A DNA stretch of 64,000 nucleotides from Xanthobacter oligotrophicus (GTDB lineage Bacteria; Pseudomonadota; Alphaproteobacteria; Rhizobiales; Xanthobacteraceae): assembly GCF_008364685.1 (NCBI RefSeq), contig NZ_VTTL01000002.1, positions 248,001 to 312,000 of the forward strand, written 5' to 3'. Every line of letters begins with the position of its first letter. Position 1 is the first letter of the stretch. The translations under genes and the position numbers were made by a program. The notes under the pieces were generated by a model. The model made no database searches. It worked only from the letters and a program-made list of their open reading frames with translations, and was not told the DNA's origin. Of the stretch, positions 18,239 to 28,890 are shown in pieces.

Positions 18239-18535
18239 GGGTCGCCCTTTCAAGGCTGAACAGAGAGGCGCGGGGCCCGTGGGCCCGGTGTCCGGACGTC
18301 CCGCGCGCAGCCAGATGGGCGCGCGCCGGACGCCTGAGGCCCCGTCCGTCCCGGGCGCGGCGTCTCCGCGCGCCACGGCACGACAGTCCGCGTCTGAGGC
18401 GGGGCGAAGGTGCATGCGCCCCGCCCCTTGTCAAGCGTGCTGTCCGTTTCGGCAGGTTTCAGGCGCTGTTGAAAATCCCTGCGATCGTGCGTTAATGCTG
18501 CGGTGCAGCGCAGGGTGAGCGGGGGCGTAGCCGGC

Positions 18536-20839
18536 ATGGACACGCCAGGGGGCGGGCAACGAGCACCGGGCAATGCGGGCCCGCCGGACCGGCGCAGCCC
18601 GATGGCGCTGGCGATCCTTGCCGCTCTGCTGATCGTGAGCATCGTCGTCGCCACCGCCTCCTTCGTCCGGACCGCGCGGCGGGATGGCATCGAAGGCCGC
18701 CGCCGCGAGCTGGCCAACCTCGCCCTGACCCTGGCGGAACAGACCGCGCGGGTATTCCAGGGCCTGGAGTTCGTCCAGGACGACCTGATCGGCCACATGC
18801 GTGAGCAGGAGATCGAAAGCCCCGGCCAACTTCGCGCGATGATGGGCACGCAGGCCGTCCACGTCCTGCTGCGGGCGCGGATTTCCGCATTGCCCCAGGT
18901 GGGCTGGTTTTCCGTCGTCGACGACACCGGGCAGCTTGTGAACTCCTCGCGGGCCTGGCCGGTCCCGGACGTCAACATTTCGGATCGCCCCGCCTTCCGG
19001 GAGCTTTCCGCCCCGCAGGGGCCGCGGCTTTTCGTCGGGGAGCCGGCGGCCAGCCCCAGGACGGGCGCCATCTCGATCACCCTCGCCACCCGCTTCACCA
19101 CCGGCGACGGCCGCTTCCTCGGCCTGGTGCAGGGCGCGTTGGAGCAGTCCTACCTGGAGCGCTTCTACGGGGCCATCCAGCTCGGCCGCGACGGCATGAT
19201 CGCCCTGGCGCGCACCGACGGGACGCTGCTCGCGCGGCACCCCGGCAGCGCCGGCCTCTCCGATCGCGACCCGGCGCTGCGGGCACGGACCATCGGCGCC
19301 GTCCTCGCCGCCGCAACGGAAGGTGTTCTGCCCGCCGGCGCCCTCGACGAGAAGGGGCGTATCGCCGCCCTCCAGCCCCTGCCCCACCTGCCGCTGGCCA
19401 TCGTGGTGAGCGACAGCCGGGCCGCCATCGAAACCGTGCTGTGGCAGCGTGCCATGCCGCTCATCCTCGCCTCGGGGCTGTTGTGCTGCGCCATCGCCCT
19501 CATCACCTACGGCTTCGCGCGCCTCATCAGGGGCGAGCGCGCCTTTGCCGCAGCCGAGCACGCCCTGGCGCGGGTGGACCCGCTGACGGGCCTTGCCAAC
19601 CGGCTCGCCTTCACCGAGCGCCTCGAAGCCCTGCTCGCGACGCCCGACGCCGCGCCGGCCTTCGCGTTGCTTTGCGTCGACCTCGACGACTTCAAGGCCG
19701 TGAACGACACCCTCGGCCACGAAGCCGGCGACCTGCTGCTGACCGAGTTCGCCCGACGCATCAGCGGCCGGCTGGCGCCGGGAGACACGGCCGCCCGGCT
19801 CGGAGGCGACGAATTCGGCATCCTTCGCCTCGACACCAGCGGCGACCGGGAGGCCCTGGCGTTCGCCCAGGGCATCATCGCTGCCCTTCAGGAACCGCTC
19901 GTCATCGGCCACCACCGGGTCACCGGCGGATGCAGCATCGGCCTGGCCCTGTCCCCGGCGGACGGGACCACGGCGACGCAACTGCTGCACAATGCCGACC
20001 TCGCGCTCTATCGCGCCAAGAGCGACGGGCGCGGCGTCGTGCGGGCCTTCGTCGCGGAGATGGAGGCGAGCGCCAGTGCGCGCCGCACGCTGGAGACGGA
20101 CCTGCACACCGCGTGGCGGGACCGGCATTTCGTCCTCGCCTATCAACCCATCTTCGAGGCCGCCACCGGCCGGCTGGCCGGCTTCGAGGCGCTCGCGCGC
20201 TGGCCGCATCCCGAGCGCGGCCTGGTGCCACCGGAAACCTTCATCCCCGTGGCCGAGGAGACCGGCCTCATCCTGCCACTCGGCGCCTGGGTGCTGCGGG
20301 AGGCCTGCCACATGGCCGCGGAATGGCCGCCGCACCTGTTCGTGTCGGTGAACCTCTCGCCCCTCCAGTTCCGCGGCGCCCAGACCCATCAGCAGGTGCG
20401 CGCCGCCCTCGATGATTCGGGCCTGGCGCCGCAGCGCCTTGAACTGGAGATCACCGAATCGACCCTGCTCAAGCAGGGGCCCATGGTGCGGGCCACCCTG
20501 GAGCAGCTTGCCGCCGAGGGAATCACCGTCGCCCTCGACGATTTCGGCACCGGCTACTCCTCCCTCGGCTATCTGCGCACCCTCAACATCGGCCGCATCA
20601 AGGTGGACCGCTCCTTCGTGGACGACGTGGAGCGATGCCCCCAGAGCCTCGCCATCGTGCGGGCCATCGTCGGCCTCGCGCGCACCCTGTCCCTGCGCTG
20701 CACGGCCGAGGGCATTGAAACCGAGGCCCAGCGCCGCATCCTTGCGGACGAAGGCTGTACCCATCTCCAGGGCTTTTTCCTGGGCCGCCCGGCGACCCCC
20801 GAGACGGCCCTCGCCCTGGCCCGTTCCGACGCTGCCTGA
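18536..20839 (+). CDS. membrane GGDEF-EAL protein with periplasmic sensor domain
   Basis: 767 residues from the ATG at 18536; a GTG at 18503 is a less likely start. The first membrane segment is at about 24-42, a periplasmic PDC/dCACHE-like sensor spans about 45-300 ([14 protein letters not shown]-like block), and a second membrane segment lies at about 307-330. The GGDEF domain carries an intact [10 protein letters not shown] near residue 422. The EAL domain has [10 protein letters not shown] near 550, [13 protein letters not shown] and other expected metal-binding residues. Both halves look complete, so it may make or degrade c-di-GMP, with the PDE activity usually dominant in such hybrids. 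It faces away from aspS, and rnd follows 55 bp downstream. Confidence 0.9.
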   Translation: MDTPGGGQRAPGNAGPPDRRSPMALAILAALLIVSIVVATASFVRTARRDGIEGRRRELANLALTLAEQTARVFQGLEFVQDDLIGHMREQEIESPGQLRAMMGTQAVHVLLRARISALPQVGWFSVVDDTGQLVNSSRAWPVPDVNISDRPAFRELSAPQGPRLFVGEPAASPRTGAISITLATRFTTGDGRFLGLVQGALEQSYLERFYGAIQLGRDGMIALARTDGTLLARHPGSAGLSDRDPALRARTIGAVLAAATEGVLPAGALDEKGRIAALQPLPHLPLAIVVSDSRAAIETVLWQRAMPLILASGLLCCAIALITYGFARLIRGERAFAAAEHALARVDPLTGLANRLAFTERLEALLATPDAAPAFALLCVDLDDFKAVNDTLGHEAGDLLLTEFARRISGRLAPGDTAARLGGDEFGILRLDTSGDREALAFAQGIIAALQEPLVIGHHRVTGGCSIGLALSPADGTTATQLLHNADLALYRAKSDGRGVVRAFVAEMEASASARRTLETDLHTAWRDRHFVLAYQPIFEAATGRLAGFEALARWPHPERGLVPPETFIPVAEETGLILPLGAWVLREACHMAAEWPPHLFVSVNLSPLQFRGAQTHQQVRAALDDSGLAPQRLELEITESTLLKQGPMVRATLEQLAAEGITVALDDFGTGYSSLGYLRTLNIGRIKVDRSFVDDVERCPQSLAIVRAIVGLARTLSLRCTAEGIETEAQRRILADEGCTHLQGFFLGRPATPETALALARSDAA

Positions 20840-20894
20840 CAAAATCGCGCCACATTCCCTTTTCCGGACGGCCCGGCATGGGTATGGTCTGCGG

Positions 20895-22043
20895 ATGGAT
20901 CCGATCTCCTCGACCGAGGCGCTGGCAGCGGCCTGCGAACGCCTCGCCCGCCACCCTTTCGTCACCGTCGATACGGAATTCCTAAGGGAAACCACGTTCT
21001 GGCCGAAGCTCTGCGTGGTGCAGGTCGCTTCGCCGGAAGAGGCCGTGCTCATCGACGCGCTGGCGGACGGGCTCGACCTCGCCCCCTTCTACCGACTCAT
21101 GGCCAATGAGCGGGTCATGAAGGTGTTCCACGCCGGACGGCAGGACATCGAGATCATCTGGCACCAGGCCCGACTCATCCCGCACCCGGTGTTCGACACC
21201 CAGGTGGCGGCGATGGTGCTGGGCTATGGCGACAGCATCTCCTACGACCAGCTGGTGCAGCGCGTCACGGGCCACGCCCTCGACAAGTCGTCGCGCTTCA
21301 CCGACTGGTCGCGCCGGCCGCTAAGCCAGGCGCAGATCGTCTATGCCGTAGCCGACGTCACCCACCTGCGCGACATCTACATCAAGCTGACCACGGACCT
21401 GGAGGCGCGCGGCCGGGCGGAGTGGGTGGGCGAGGAGATGCACGTCCTCACCTCCCCCGCCACCTACGAGCAGCACCCGGACAGCGCCTGGGAGCGGCTG
21501 AAGTCCCGCGTGCGCAAGCCGCGGGAGCTGGCCGTGCTGGTGGAGGTCGCCGCCTGGCGCGAGCGCGAGGCCCAGACCCGCGACCTGCCCCGCGGCCGCG
21601 TGATCAAGGACGAGGTGATCGGCGAGATCGCCGTGCAGCAGCCGCAGACGCCGGAAAAGCTGGCCGAGCTGCGCTCCCTGCCCAAGGGCTTCGAGCGCTC
21701 GCGCTACGGCGAGGCGGTGTTGGAGGCGGTGCGTCGGGGCGTCGCCCGCGATCCCAAGACCCTGCCCCGCATCGAGCGCGACAAGCCGCTCCCCAATGGC
21801 GCCAGCGCCACGGTGGAACTGCTGAAGGTGCTGCTGCGCATGACGGCGGAGCAGAATGCGGTGGCCGCCAAGGTGATCGCCACCACCGAGGACCTGGAGC
21901 GCATCGCGGTCAGCGACGAAGCGGACGTGCAGGCGCTGAAGGGCTGGCGCCGCGAGCTGTTCGGCGAGCGCGCCCTGGCCTTGAAGGCCGGCCGGCTGGC
22001 GCTGGCGGTGGACCACGGCCGGGTCATCGCGGTGGAGAAATAA
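20895..22043 (+). CDS. rnd: ribonuclease D
   Basis: 382 residues. The DEDD exonuclease motifs are visible: [11 protein letters not shown] (D26, E28), [14 protein letters not shown], and the Exo III block [13 protein letters not shown]. An HRDC domain follows (about 205-285; [20 protein letters not shown]), then a second helical domain. The enzyme trims tRNA 3' ends. In related genomes rnd is often next to aspS, as it nearly is here with the GGDEF-EAL gene between. The ATG at 20895 begins the homology; the ribosome site is weak. Confidence 0.93.
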   Translation: MDPISSTEALAAACERLARHPFVTVDTEFLRETTFWPKLCVVQVASPEEAVLIDALADGLDLAPFYRLMANERVMKVFHAGRQDIEIIWHQARLIPHPVFDTQVAAMVLGYGDSISYDQLVQRVTGHALDKSSRFTDWSRRPLSQAQIVYAVADVTHLRDIYIKLTTDLEARGRAEWVGEEMHVLTSPATYEQHPDSAWERLKSRVRKPRELAVLVEVAAWREREAQTRDLPRGRVIKDEVIGEIAVQQPQTPEKLAELRSLPKGFERSRYGEAVLEAVRRGVARDPKTLPRIERDKPLPNGASATVELLKVLLRMTAEQNAVAAKVIATTEDLERIAVSDEADVQALKGWRRELFGERALALKAGRLALAVDHGRVIAVEK

Positions 22044-22149
22044 CGCCGATGGCCGGTGCGCCATGCGCACCGGCCATCGGAACTCGGTCATGCATACGCC
22101 GCGCCGCCTGAAGAACGGAGGCGCCGCCCCCGCCCTTCATCCCCGCTCC

Positions 22150-25100
22150 TCATCCCGGCCGTGAGAAGCTGAGGATCTCGCGCTTGCCGGCATGGTTGGC
22201 CGGGCCGACGATGCCCTCGGTTTCCATGCGCTCCATGAGGCTCGCGGCCTTGTTGTAGCCCACCTGAAGCCGCCGCTGGATGTAGGACGTGGACGCCTTG
22301 CGGTCGCGCATGACGATGGCAACGGCCTGATCGTAGAGATCGCCCCCTGCCTCGCCGAGGCTGGAACGGTCGAACACCGCGTCGTCCTCGTCGTCCACCT
22401 CGGCATCCTCGTCGAGGATCACGGCGTCCAGATAGTCCGGCCCGCCCTGGGCCTTGAGGAAGGCCACCACCTTCTCCACCTCGCCATCGGACACGAACGG
22501 CCCGTGGACGCGGGTGATGCGCCCGCCGCCGGCCATGAACAGCATGTCGCCCTGCCCCAGCAGGGTTTCAGCCCCCATCTCGCCGAGGATGGTGCGGCTG
22601 TCGATCTTGCTGGTCACCTGGAACGAGATGCGGGTGGGGAAATTGGCCTTGATGGTGCCGGTGATCACGTCCACCGAGGGGCGCTGCGTCGCCATCACCA
22701 GATGGATGCCGGCGGCCCGGGCCATCTGGGCGAGGCGCTGGATGGCGCCCTCGATCTCCTTGCCCGCCACCATCATCAGGTCGGCCATCTCGTCCACGAT
22801 GACGACGATGTAGGGCAAGGGGGTGAGGTCCATGTCCTGTTCCTCGAACAGGCTTTCCCCCGTCTCCTTGTCGAAGCCCACCTGCACGCTGCGGGTGATG
22901 ACCTCGCCCTTCTCCGCCGCCTCCTTCACGCGGGCGTTGAAGCCGTCGATGTTGCGCACCGCGAGGCGGCTCATCTTCTTGTAGCGCTCCTCCATCTCCT
23001 TCACCGCCCACTTCAGCGCGATGATCGCCTTCTTCGGGTCGGTGACGACGGGGGTGAGCAGGTGCGGGATGCCCTCGTAGACGGAGAGTTCCAGCATCTT
23101 GGGGTCGATCATGATGAGCCGGCAGGCATCCGGCGTGTGCCGGTAGAGCAGGCTCAGGATCATGGTGTTGATGGCCACCGACTTGCCGGAGCCGGTGGTG
23201 CCGGCCACCAGCAGGTGGGGCATGCGGGCAAGGTCTGCGATCACCGGCACGCCACCGATGGTCTTGCCGAGGCACAGGCCGAGCTTGGGGTGGGTCTCCA
23301 CGAATTCGTGGCTGGAAAGAAGCTCGCGCAGCCACACGGTCTCGCGCCGCCGGTTGGGCAGCTCAATGCCGATGACGTTGCGCCCCTCCACCACCGCCAC
23401 GCGGGCCGACACCGCGCTCATGGAGCGGGCGATGTCTGCCGACAGACCGATGACGCGGGACGACTTCACCCCCGGCGCCGGCTCGAACTCGTAAAGGGTG
23501 ACCACCGGGCCGGGATTGGCGTCGATGATCTCGCCGCGCACGCCGAAATCGCGCAGCACCTGCTGGAGCATGGTGGAGGACTGGTCGAGGAACTCCTCGG
23601 ACATCTCATAGTCCGGCTCCACCACCGGCGGCTCGCGCAGCAGGTCGAGGGGCGGCAGGTCGTAGAGGTTGGTGTCGTCCGTGACTTCCCCATCGGCGTC
23701 GATGGCCGGGGCGGCGAGAACTGGGGCCGGAAGGGTCGCGGGCGACAACTCCTCCGCGCTGGACGCAGGCACCGGCGCTGCGAGGGCAGCCGGCGCGAAG
23801 CCGAGCGGCGCCACCGCGCCGAGGAAATGGGCGGTGATGCTCTGCTGGTACGGCCGCCAGAGGGAGGGCCCCGGCTCCGTCAGGATCGGCAGGCCGGAGA
23901 GAGCGGAAGAAACGGCGAGGGGTTCGCCGTCGTCACCGGCGTCGGCTGCATCGGCCGCCTCCGCGTCGTCGGCAAGGAGCAGGTCCTCGTCTTCTTCTTG
24001 GTCCTCGTCCTCATCCTCGGCTTCGGCGTCGTCCTCGTAAGCGTCTTCGTCGCCTTCAGAGGCGCCTGCCTCTTCGTCTTCGTAAGCGTCAGCGTCCGAG
24101 GCCAGGAGCAGTTCGTCGTCCTCGGCGTCGGAGGCAACCTCTTCATCGGCCTCCTCGTCTTCAGCCTCGGGCTCCCCGGCCTCCGCCTCGGCGATGAGGT
24201 CGGTAGCGTCGATCATTTCGTCTTCGACACGTTCGCCCTCGGCGTCCGAATCAGCGTCCGTCTCACCCTCCACCGGCGCGTCGGAGATGGCCGCATCTTC
24301 GATTGAAACAGCATCCAGCGGCTGGGCCTGATCCTCGCGGTCGGAGGGAGCGAGATCCTGCTCGTCGGCATGGGCGGGGGGCACGGCGGCGCGGCCGAGG
24401 ACCAGAAGACGCGACAGAGCCTCGAAATGGGGCGGCAGATCCTCGTCCGGCTCCGGGACCGCGACCTCGGGCTCCGCGCCCTCAACGGACGCGTCGGACA
24501 GGTCGTCCATGAACGCAATCTGCGCCTCGACCGCCTCCTGCACTGCGAGAGCCTCCTGAACAGCAAAGGCTGCTTGCGCCGCGTGCTCCTGCTCGAAAGC
24601 CACGGGCGCATCAGCGCTCCAAGCCTCGGCCGCATCCAGGGAAAGGGCCAGCCCGTCGTCCACGAGCCCTTCGGCCTCCACGGGCTCAACCGCGAGGGCT
24701 GCGACCTCGTCGGCAGCCTCGGCCGTCGCTTCGGCCACCACATCCGCAGGCGGATCGATGGCGGCGATCACCGCCACCTCCGGTACGACCGCCGCGTCAT
24801 CGGCGGGGTCGTGCACGAAACGCCAGCTGCGGCTCGAAATCTCGGGCACCGGGGCGGTCTGTGCCTCACTCAGCGCCAGGACATGGTCCTCGATGCCCGG
24901 CAGAACCAACGGCTCATGCAGGGCCTCAGCCTCGCGCGGACGCAGGAAATGGTCCGGCGTGCGGGTGAAGCGGGTGTTGGCGTCGAGGGTGAAGGGCCGC
25001 AGCCAGCTCGGAATCAGCTCCAGGTCGATCCAGCTGTGGGTGAGCGGGGCGGGGGGAACCTCAACCGGCGCCCGATACTCCGGCGCGAAGGCGCCGAGGG

Positions 25101-25209
25101 ACGGCGTAACGCTGCGGCCGGCCGCATAGTCCGCCGGCGGCGCATAGTCCGCTTCCGCGTCATAGGCAGGATATCCAAAGGATCTGGGAGGACGGTTGAA
25201 AGAAGACAT
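22150..25209 (-). CDS. FtsK/SpoIIIE-family DNA translocase lacking membrane segments
   Basis: 1019 residues. The C-terminal 500 residues are a complete motor: an alpha domain ([20 protein letters not shown]), a RecA-like domain with Walker [10 protein letters not shown] near 669-677 and Walker [15 protein letters not shown], and a gamma winged helix at the end ([20 protein letters not shown]). The N-terminal half has no hydrophobic helices and a highly acidic Glu/Asp/Ala tract at about 306-423. Typical FtsK begins with four membrane segments, so this is the soluble-type paralogue seen in Hyphomicrobiales, or a protein recruited by another partner. The motor would pump DNA during chromosome segregation. 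It lies downstream of gmk with a roughly 275-bp gap. Confidence 0.92.
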   Translation of the reverse strand: MSSFNRPPRSFGYPAYDAEADYAPPADYAAGRSVTPSLGAFAPEYRAPVEVPPAPLTHSWIDLELIPSWLRPFTLDANTRFTRTPDHFLRPREAEALHEPLVLPGIEDHVLALSEAQTAPVPEISSRSWRFVHDPADDAAVVPEVAVIAAIDPPADVVAEATAEAADEVAALAVEPVEAEGLVDDGLALSLDAAEAWSADAPVAFEQEHAAQAAFAVQEALAVQEAVEAQIAFMDDLSDASVEGAEPEVAVPEPDEDLPPHFEALSRLLVLGRAAVPPAHADEQDLAPSDREDQAQPLDAVSIEDAAISDAPVEGETDADSDAEGERVEDEMIDATDLIAEAEAGEPEAEDEEADEEVASDAEDDELLLASDADAYEDEEAGASEGDEDAYEDDAEAEDEDEDQEEDEDLLLADDAEAADAADAGDDGEPLAVSSALSGLPILTEPGPSLWRPYQQSITAHFLGAVAPLGFAPAALAAPVPASSAEELSPATLPAPVLAAPAIDADGEVTDDTNLYDLPPLDLLREPPVVEPDYEMSEEFLDQSSTMLQQVLRDFGVRGEIIDANPGPVVTLYEFEPAPGVKSSRVIGLSADIARSMSAVSARVAVVEGRNVIGIELPNRRRETVWLRELLSSHEFVETHPKLGLCLGKTIGGVPVIADLARMPHLLVAGTTGSGKSVAINTMILSLLYRHTPDACRLIMIDPKMLELSVYEGIPHLLTPVVTDPKKAIIALKWAVKEMEERYKKMSRLAVRNIDGFNARVKEAAEKGEVITRSVQVGFDKETGESLFEEQDMDLTPLPYIVVIVDEMADLMMVAGKEIEGAIQRLAQMARAAGIHLVMATQRPSVDVITGTIKANFPTRISFQVTSKIDSRTILGEMGAETLLGQGDMLFMAGGGRITRVHGPFVSDGEVEKVVAFLKAQGGPDYLDAVILDEDAEVDDEDDAVFDRSSLGEAGGDLYDQAVAIVMRDRKASTSYIQRRLQVGYNKAASLMERMETEGIVGPANHAGKREILSFSRPG

Positions 25210-25485
25210 GCTGATCCGTAGCCCGCAGCACCGGCGCCGTTCCCCAAGGCTTAGAGCCCCCGCGTTAAGGGGAGGTTTGCACCCCCGGATCAGAGGTTAT
25301 TCAATACCGCCGCCTGTGGATGACAAAGAGGGCCGTGCGCCGGTGGTACACACATGGGGATGAGCGGAACGCCCACGTGTCTGGACTGCCGGGCACGAGG
25401 GCGTTCAGTGCTCAGAATTGTGCGGGTATGAGCTCAGGCGCGACGGCCTGTCGCAGATCACCTAAGCGTCACGCGCTGCGGCGCC

Positions 25486-26196
25486 TCACAGGGCGTCGCG
25501 CAGGCCCTTCACGAAGCTCGACAGGCCTGTCAGGCGCCGCCGCTTCAGCCGCTCCGCCTGCAGGATGGCGGTGAGCTTGACGAGGCTGTCGTCCACCTCG
25601 TGGTTGATGATGATGTAGTCGTATTCGGTGTAGTGGCTGATCTCGTCGGAGGCCTTGGCCATGCGCTGGTGCACCACCTCTTCCGAATCCTGCGCCCGGG
25701 AGCGCAGGCGCTGTTCGAGGTCGGCAGCGGTGGGCGGCAGCAGGAAGACCTTCACCAGGTCCTGCTGGGCTGTCTCGCCCAGTTGCTGGGTGCCCTGCCA
25801 GTCGATGTCGAACAGCACGTCCCGCCCGGCGGACAGGGCCAGCTCCACGGCCGGACGCGGCGTGCCGTAGAGATTGTCGAACACCACCGCGTGTTCCAGC
25901 AGTTCGCCTTCATCCCGCATGCGGTGGAAGGTGGGCACGTCCACGAAATAATAGTCCTTGCCGTCCACCTCGCCCGGCCGGGGCGGGCGCGTGGTGACGG
26001 ACACGGACATGGTGATTCGATCGTCGCTCGCCAGCAGCTTGCGCGACAGGGTGGTCTTGCCCGCCCCCGAGGGCGAGGACAGCACCAGCATCAGCCCGCG
26101 CCGCGCGAGTATACCCGCGCCCGGCTTCCAGCCCGGCAGCGCGAAGTGCGACGACACGGAGGAAGAGGCGGATTGCGGCATGGGTTCGGGCTTCAC
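25486..26196 (-). CDS. gmk: guanylate kinase
   Basis: 236 residues from a GTG at 26196 that overlaps the yicC stop (GTGA); an ATG at 26181 is the alternative. The P-loop is SPSGAGKT (41-48), and the GMP-binding region contains SVTTRPPRPGEVDGKDYYF and LEHAVVFDNLYGTPR. It phosphorylates GMP to GDP, downstream of guaB in this window. The N-terminal 30 residues exceed the usual start, as is common in this order. It is the last gene of the acpP-fabF-mltG-yicC-gmk run. Confidence 0.95.
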   Translation of the reverse strand: MKPEPMPQSASSSVSSHFALPGWKPGAGILARRGLMLVLSSPSGAGKTTLSRKLLASDDRITMSVSVTTRPPRPGEVDGKDYYFVDVPTFHRMRDEGELLEHAVVFDNLYGTPRPAVELALSAGRDVLFDIDWQGTQQLGETAQQDLVKVFLLPPTAADLEQRLRSRAQDSEEVVHQRMAKASDEISHYTEYDYIIINHEVDDSLVKLTAILQAERLKRRRLTGLSSFVKGLRDAL

Positions 26197-27125
26197 TCGA
26201 GGTTCTGGATCTGCTCGCGGAACTGGTCCACCAGCAGCTTCAGGTCAAGCCCGATCTGCGTCAGCGCCACGGAATTGGACTTGGAGCACAGGGTGTTCGC
26301 CTCGCGGTTGAACTCCTGGGCGAGGAAATCGAGCCGCCGCCCCGCCGGACCGCCGGTGTGCAGCAGATCGCGCGCGGCGGCGATATGGGCGCTGAGCCGG
26401 TCCAGCTCCTCACGCACGTCCGCCTTGGTGACGGCAAGCACCGCCTCCTGGTGCAGGCGGTCGGGATCGAGGGTGGCGGCCTCCATCAGCACCCGCACCT
26501 GCTCGGCGATGCGGGCCTTGATGGCCTCGACGCCGCGTTCCGGCAGGCGTTCGGCCCGCACCAGCAGGGCGGCGATGGCATCGAGCCGCTCGGAGAGGAT
26601 GGCATTGAGCGCCTCGCCCTCGCGGGCGCGCATGGTGCCGAGCTCCGCGAGCGCCCGGTCGAAGGCCGAGAGCATGGCGGACATGAGCGCGCGGCGCTCC
26701 TCCTCGCCCTCGTCGGCCTCGGCGATCTCCACCATGCCCTTGACCGCCACAAGGGCGTCGAGGGTGGGTGCCGGCGCACCCAGGCGGCGGGCGCTTTCGG
26801 ACACGGTCCGATACAGCGCCTCCAGCGCCCCCTGGTTGACCCGAACGGTGCTGGTCTCCCCCTCTCGGGTGGCGGCGAGGGTGGCGGAGACCGAGCCGCG
26901 GGTCAGCACCTGGCCAGTGCGGGTGCGCACATCCGCCTCCAGCATTTCGAAGCCCGGCGGCAGGCGCAGCCGCAGGTCCAGGCCCTTGCCGTTGACCGCG
27001 CGCACCTCCCAGCCGAACCGCCACGGCCCGTGGGAGCCGGCGACGCGGGCAAAGCCGGTCATGCTGGCGAGGGGGGCCCGGGCCGAAGCCGGAATGCGGT
27101 TGGTGGTCACGGCGGCACGCTTCAT
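26193..27125 (-). CDS. yicC: YicC-family endoribonuclease
   Basis: 310 residues from the ATG at 27125, which has an AGGA site seven bases upstream; the family's conserved MTGFARVAG start (ATG at 27062) has none. The N-terminal domain contains WEVRAVNGKGLDLRLRLP, and the C-terminal DUF1732 domain has GRRLDFLAQEFNREANTLCS and ends DQFREQIQNLE. Escherichia coli YicC was reported as an endoribonuclease acting in RNA turnover. Its stop overlaps the gmk start, implying coupled translation. Confidence 0.9.
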   Translation of the reverse strand: MKRAAVTTNRIPASARAPLASMTGFARVAGSHGPWRFGWEVRAVNGKGLDLRLRLPPGFEMLEADVRTRTGQVLTRGSVSATLAATREGETSTVRVNQGALEALYRTVSESARRLGAPAPTLDALVAVKGMVEIAEADEGEEERRALMSAMLSAFDRALAELGTMRAREGEALNAILSERLDAIAALLVRAERLPERGVEAIKARIAEQVRVLMEAATLDPDRLHQEAVLAVTKADVREELDRLSAHIAAARDLLHTGGPAGRRLDFLAQEFNREANTLCSKSNSVALTQIGLDLKLLVDQFREQIQNLE

Positions 27126-27307
27126 GTTCGATCCTGCGGCGACGCCGCGCTCAAGGGGTAAAAGCCGTTTCGGCAGACGGGCCACCGGTCCTGCGTCCTG
27201 AAACCGCTTAACACAATAACCTGAGGCCGGGGCAATGTGATCCGACCTCAGGCCCGCCTTGAAGACATATCCGACCACAATCGCCATGCGATCGGATCAG
27301 AGCATAC

Positions 27308-27425
27308 CTAGAGCGCGATCCGATCAGATTGAACCAATCTGATCGGTGAATCGCCCTCTAACTTAATGATAGAGAACGCGTTATCCGATCGGCTTGCGAC
27401 GCAAGCTGATCGGCGCGTGCTCTAG
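27308..27425. repeat. RIME-like palindromic element overlapping the mltG stop
   Basis: 118 bp bounded by CTAGAGC and GCTCTAG-type ends. It contains two internal stems: CGATCAGATT/AATCTGATCG near 27320-27346 and CGATCGGCTTGCG/CGCAAGCTGATCG near 27387-27412. The right end contains the CTA that reads as the TAG stop codon of mltG (27422-27424). Related fragments lie at 32523-32583 (AACGCGATATCCGGCCGGCT then TGCGATCC) and possibly 31134-31175. Elements of this kind (AGAGC...GCTCT) are frequent in Hyphomicrobiales. Confidence 0.75.
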
Positions 27426-28702
27426 TTGCCGGTGTTCGGCGCCGCAGCGGGGGCCGGCGTACCGGCGGCAGGAGCGGCCGGGGCGTTGCCCTGCTCGATG
27501 GCGCGCCAGCGGGCGACATTCTTGTTGTGGTCGGCCAGCGTCTCGGCGAAGGCGTGGCCGCCCGTACCGTCCGCGACGAAGAACAGGTCCTTCGTCCGCG
27601 GCGGATTGGCCACCGCCGCCAGCGCGTCGCGCCCCGGATTGCAGATGGGGCCGGGCGGCAGGCCGTCGATGGCGTAGGTATTGTATGCCGTCGCGGTGGC
27701 GATGTCGGTGCGGCTGATGGGCCGCCCCAGCGCGCCGCGCCCGCCGACGATGCCGTAGATGATGGTCGGATCCGACTGGAGCCGCATCTTCTTGTTGATC
27801 CGGTTGACGAAGACCGCGGCCACCTTGGGCCGCTCGGCGGCAAGCCCGGTCTCCTTCTCCACGATGGAGGCGAGGGTCACCAGCTCCTGCGGGCTCTTGA
27901 CCGGAACATCGGGCGCGCGTTTGGCCCAGAGGGTGGCCAAGAGTTTGCGCTGCTCCTCGGCCATCTTCTTCAGCACCTCCTCGCGGGTCTGGCCGCGGGT
28001 GATCTGGTAGGTCTCGGGCAGCAGTGTCCCCTCGGCCGGCACTGCGGGGGTGCCGGTGAGCAGCTCATTGTCCATCAGGCGCTTGACCACCTGCTGGCTG
28101 GTGAGGCCCTCGGGGATGGTGATCTGGTGCACCACCATCTTGCCGGAGGCCAGCGTGTCGATGACGCTCGCCAGCGACTGGCCCGGCTTGAAGACGAACT
28201 CGCCGGCCTTGAAGCTGGCATCGGGCCGGGCAATGCGCTGGCCGGCCAGGAACAGCAGGGCGTTGCTGATCACGCCCTCGCGCTCGAGGATGTCGCCCAT
28301 GTCGCGCACGCCGGACCCGCGCGGGATGTTCACCACCTTTTCGGTGGCGAGGGGGCCGGGGGCATAGAAGGCGCGCTCGGCGTACCAGGCCCCGATGCCG
28401 CCGCCGACCGCGAGGAACAGCAGGAAGGTGAAGAGGCCGCTGAGAACGGTCACCGCCGGATGCCGCGCCGCGCGCGACGGGCGCGGCGGCTTGGCCTGCC
28501 GGGCACCGCGGCCGGATCGCACGGACGCCTTCGGCGCGGGTTTGGGCGCGGCAGGTTTGGCGCTCGCGGACGGGGGCGTGGCGGACCCTGCGGCGGGGGC
28601 GGCGGCCGCGTCAGGACCGCCGGCCGGGGGCACTGGTGACCCTACGGGTCCGGCAACGTCCGGTGCTCCGGCCTTTGGTGATCCGTCGTTGGATTCGGCC
28701 AT
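27422..28702 (-). CDS. mltG: endolytic murein transglycosylase MltG
   Basis: 426 residues from the ATG at 28702 with a GGGGAG site. A cytoplasmic Ala/Pro/Lys-rich tail of about 85 residues precedes one membrane segment (about 86-112, VTVLSGLFTFLLFLAVGGGI). The periplasmic YceG-like domain shows PRGSGVRDMGDILEREGVIS (LysM-like part) and the catalytic block LASIVEKETGLAAERPKVAAV with the active glutamate near residue 280, followed by VNRINKKMRLQSDPTIIYGI. It cuts nascent glycan strands and sets their length. A Pro/Ala-rich tail follows. Its stop codon lies inside a repeat element. Confidence 0.94.
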   Translation of the reverse strand: MAESNDGSPKAGAPDVAGPVGSPVPPAGGPDAAAAPAAGSATPPSASAKPAAPKPAPKASVRSGRGARQAKPPRPSRAARHPAVTVLSGLFTFLLFLAVGGGIGAWYAERAFYAPGPLATEKVVNIPRGSGVRDMGDILEREGVISNALLFLAGQRIARPDASFKAGEFVFKPGQSLASVIDTLASGKMVVHQITIPEGLTSQQVVKRLMDNELLTGTPAVPAEGTLLPETYQITRGQTREEVLKKMAEEQRKLLATLWAKRAPDVPVKSPQELVTLASIVEKETGLAAERPKVAAVFVNRINKKMRLQSDPTIIYGIVGGRGALGRPISRTDIATATAYNTYAIDGLPPGPICNPGRDALAAVANPPRTKDLFFVADGTGGHAFAETLADHNKNVARWRAIEQGNAPAAPAAGTPAPAAAPNTGN

Positions 28703-28890
28703 CCAAGGGCTCCCCTGTCGTCGGCGAAGGCGCGCGGTCAAACGTTCGGGCCGGAACGCCGCCGCATGGGAGGCTTGCTAAAGGCACATTCGGGCGCAAC
28801 GGCGGCATGGTGCCGTACGTCTTCCGGTCCGTCGGCCGGGCCACGGCCCTGGAAGGGGCCGGCCGGGGCAAGGCCCCGGCCGGCGCAGCA

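Noticed and set aside
18431-21052. 873-residue frame opposite the GGDEF-EAL gene
   Set aside because: Antisense shadow; the sense protein has intact GGDEF and EAL motifs.
25320-25574. 84-residue frame upstream of the FtsK paralogue
   Set aside because: Ends inside gmk on the other strand, Arg/Ser-rich and without homology or a start signal.
27288-27421. Stacked palindromes considered as a riboswitch or CRISPR-like array
   Set aside because: The stems match a repeat element found elsewhere in the window, and there are no evenly spaced repeats with unique spacers.
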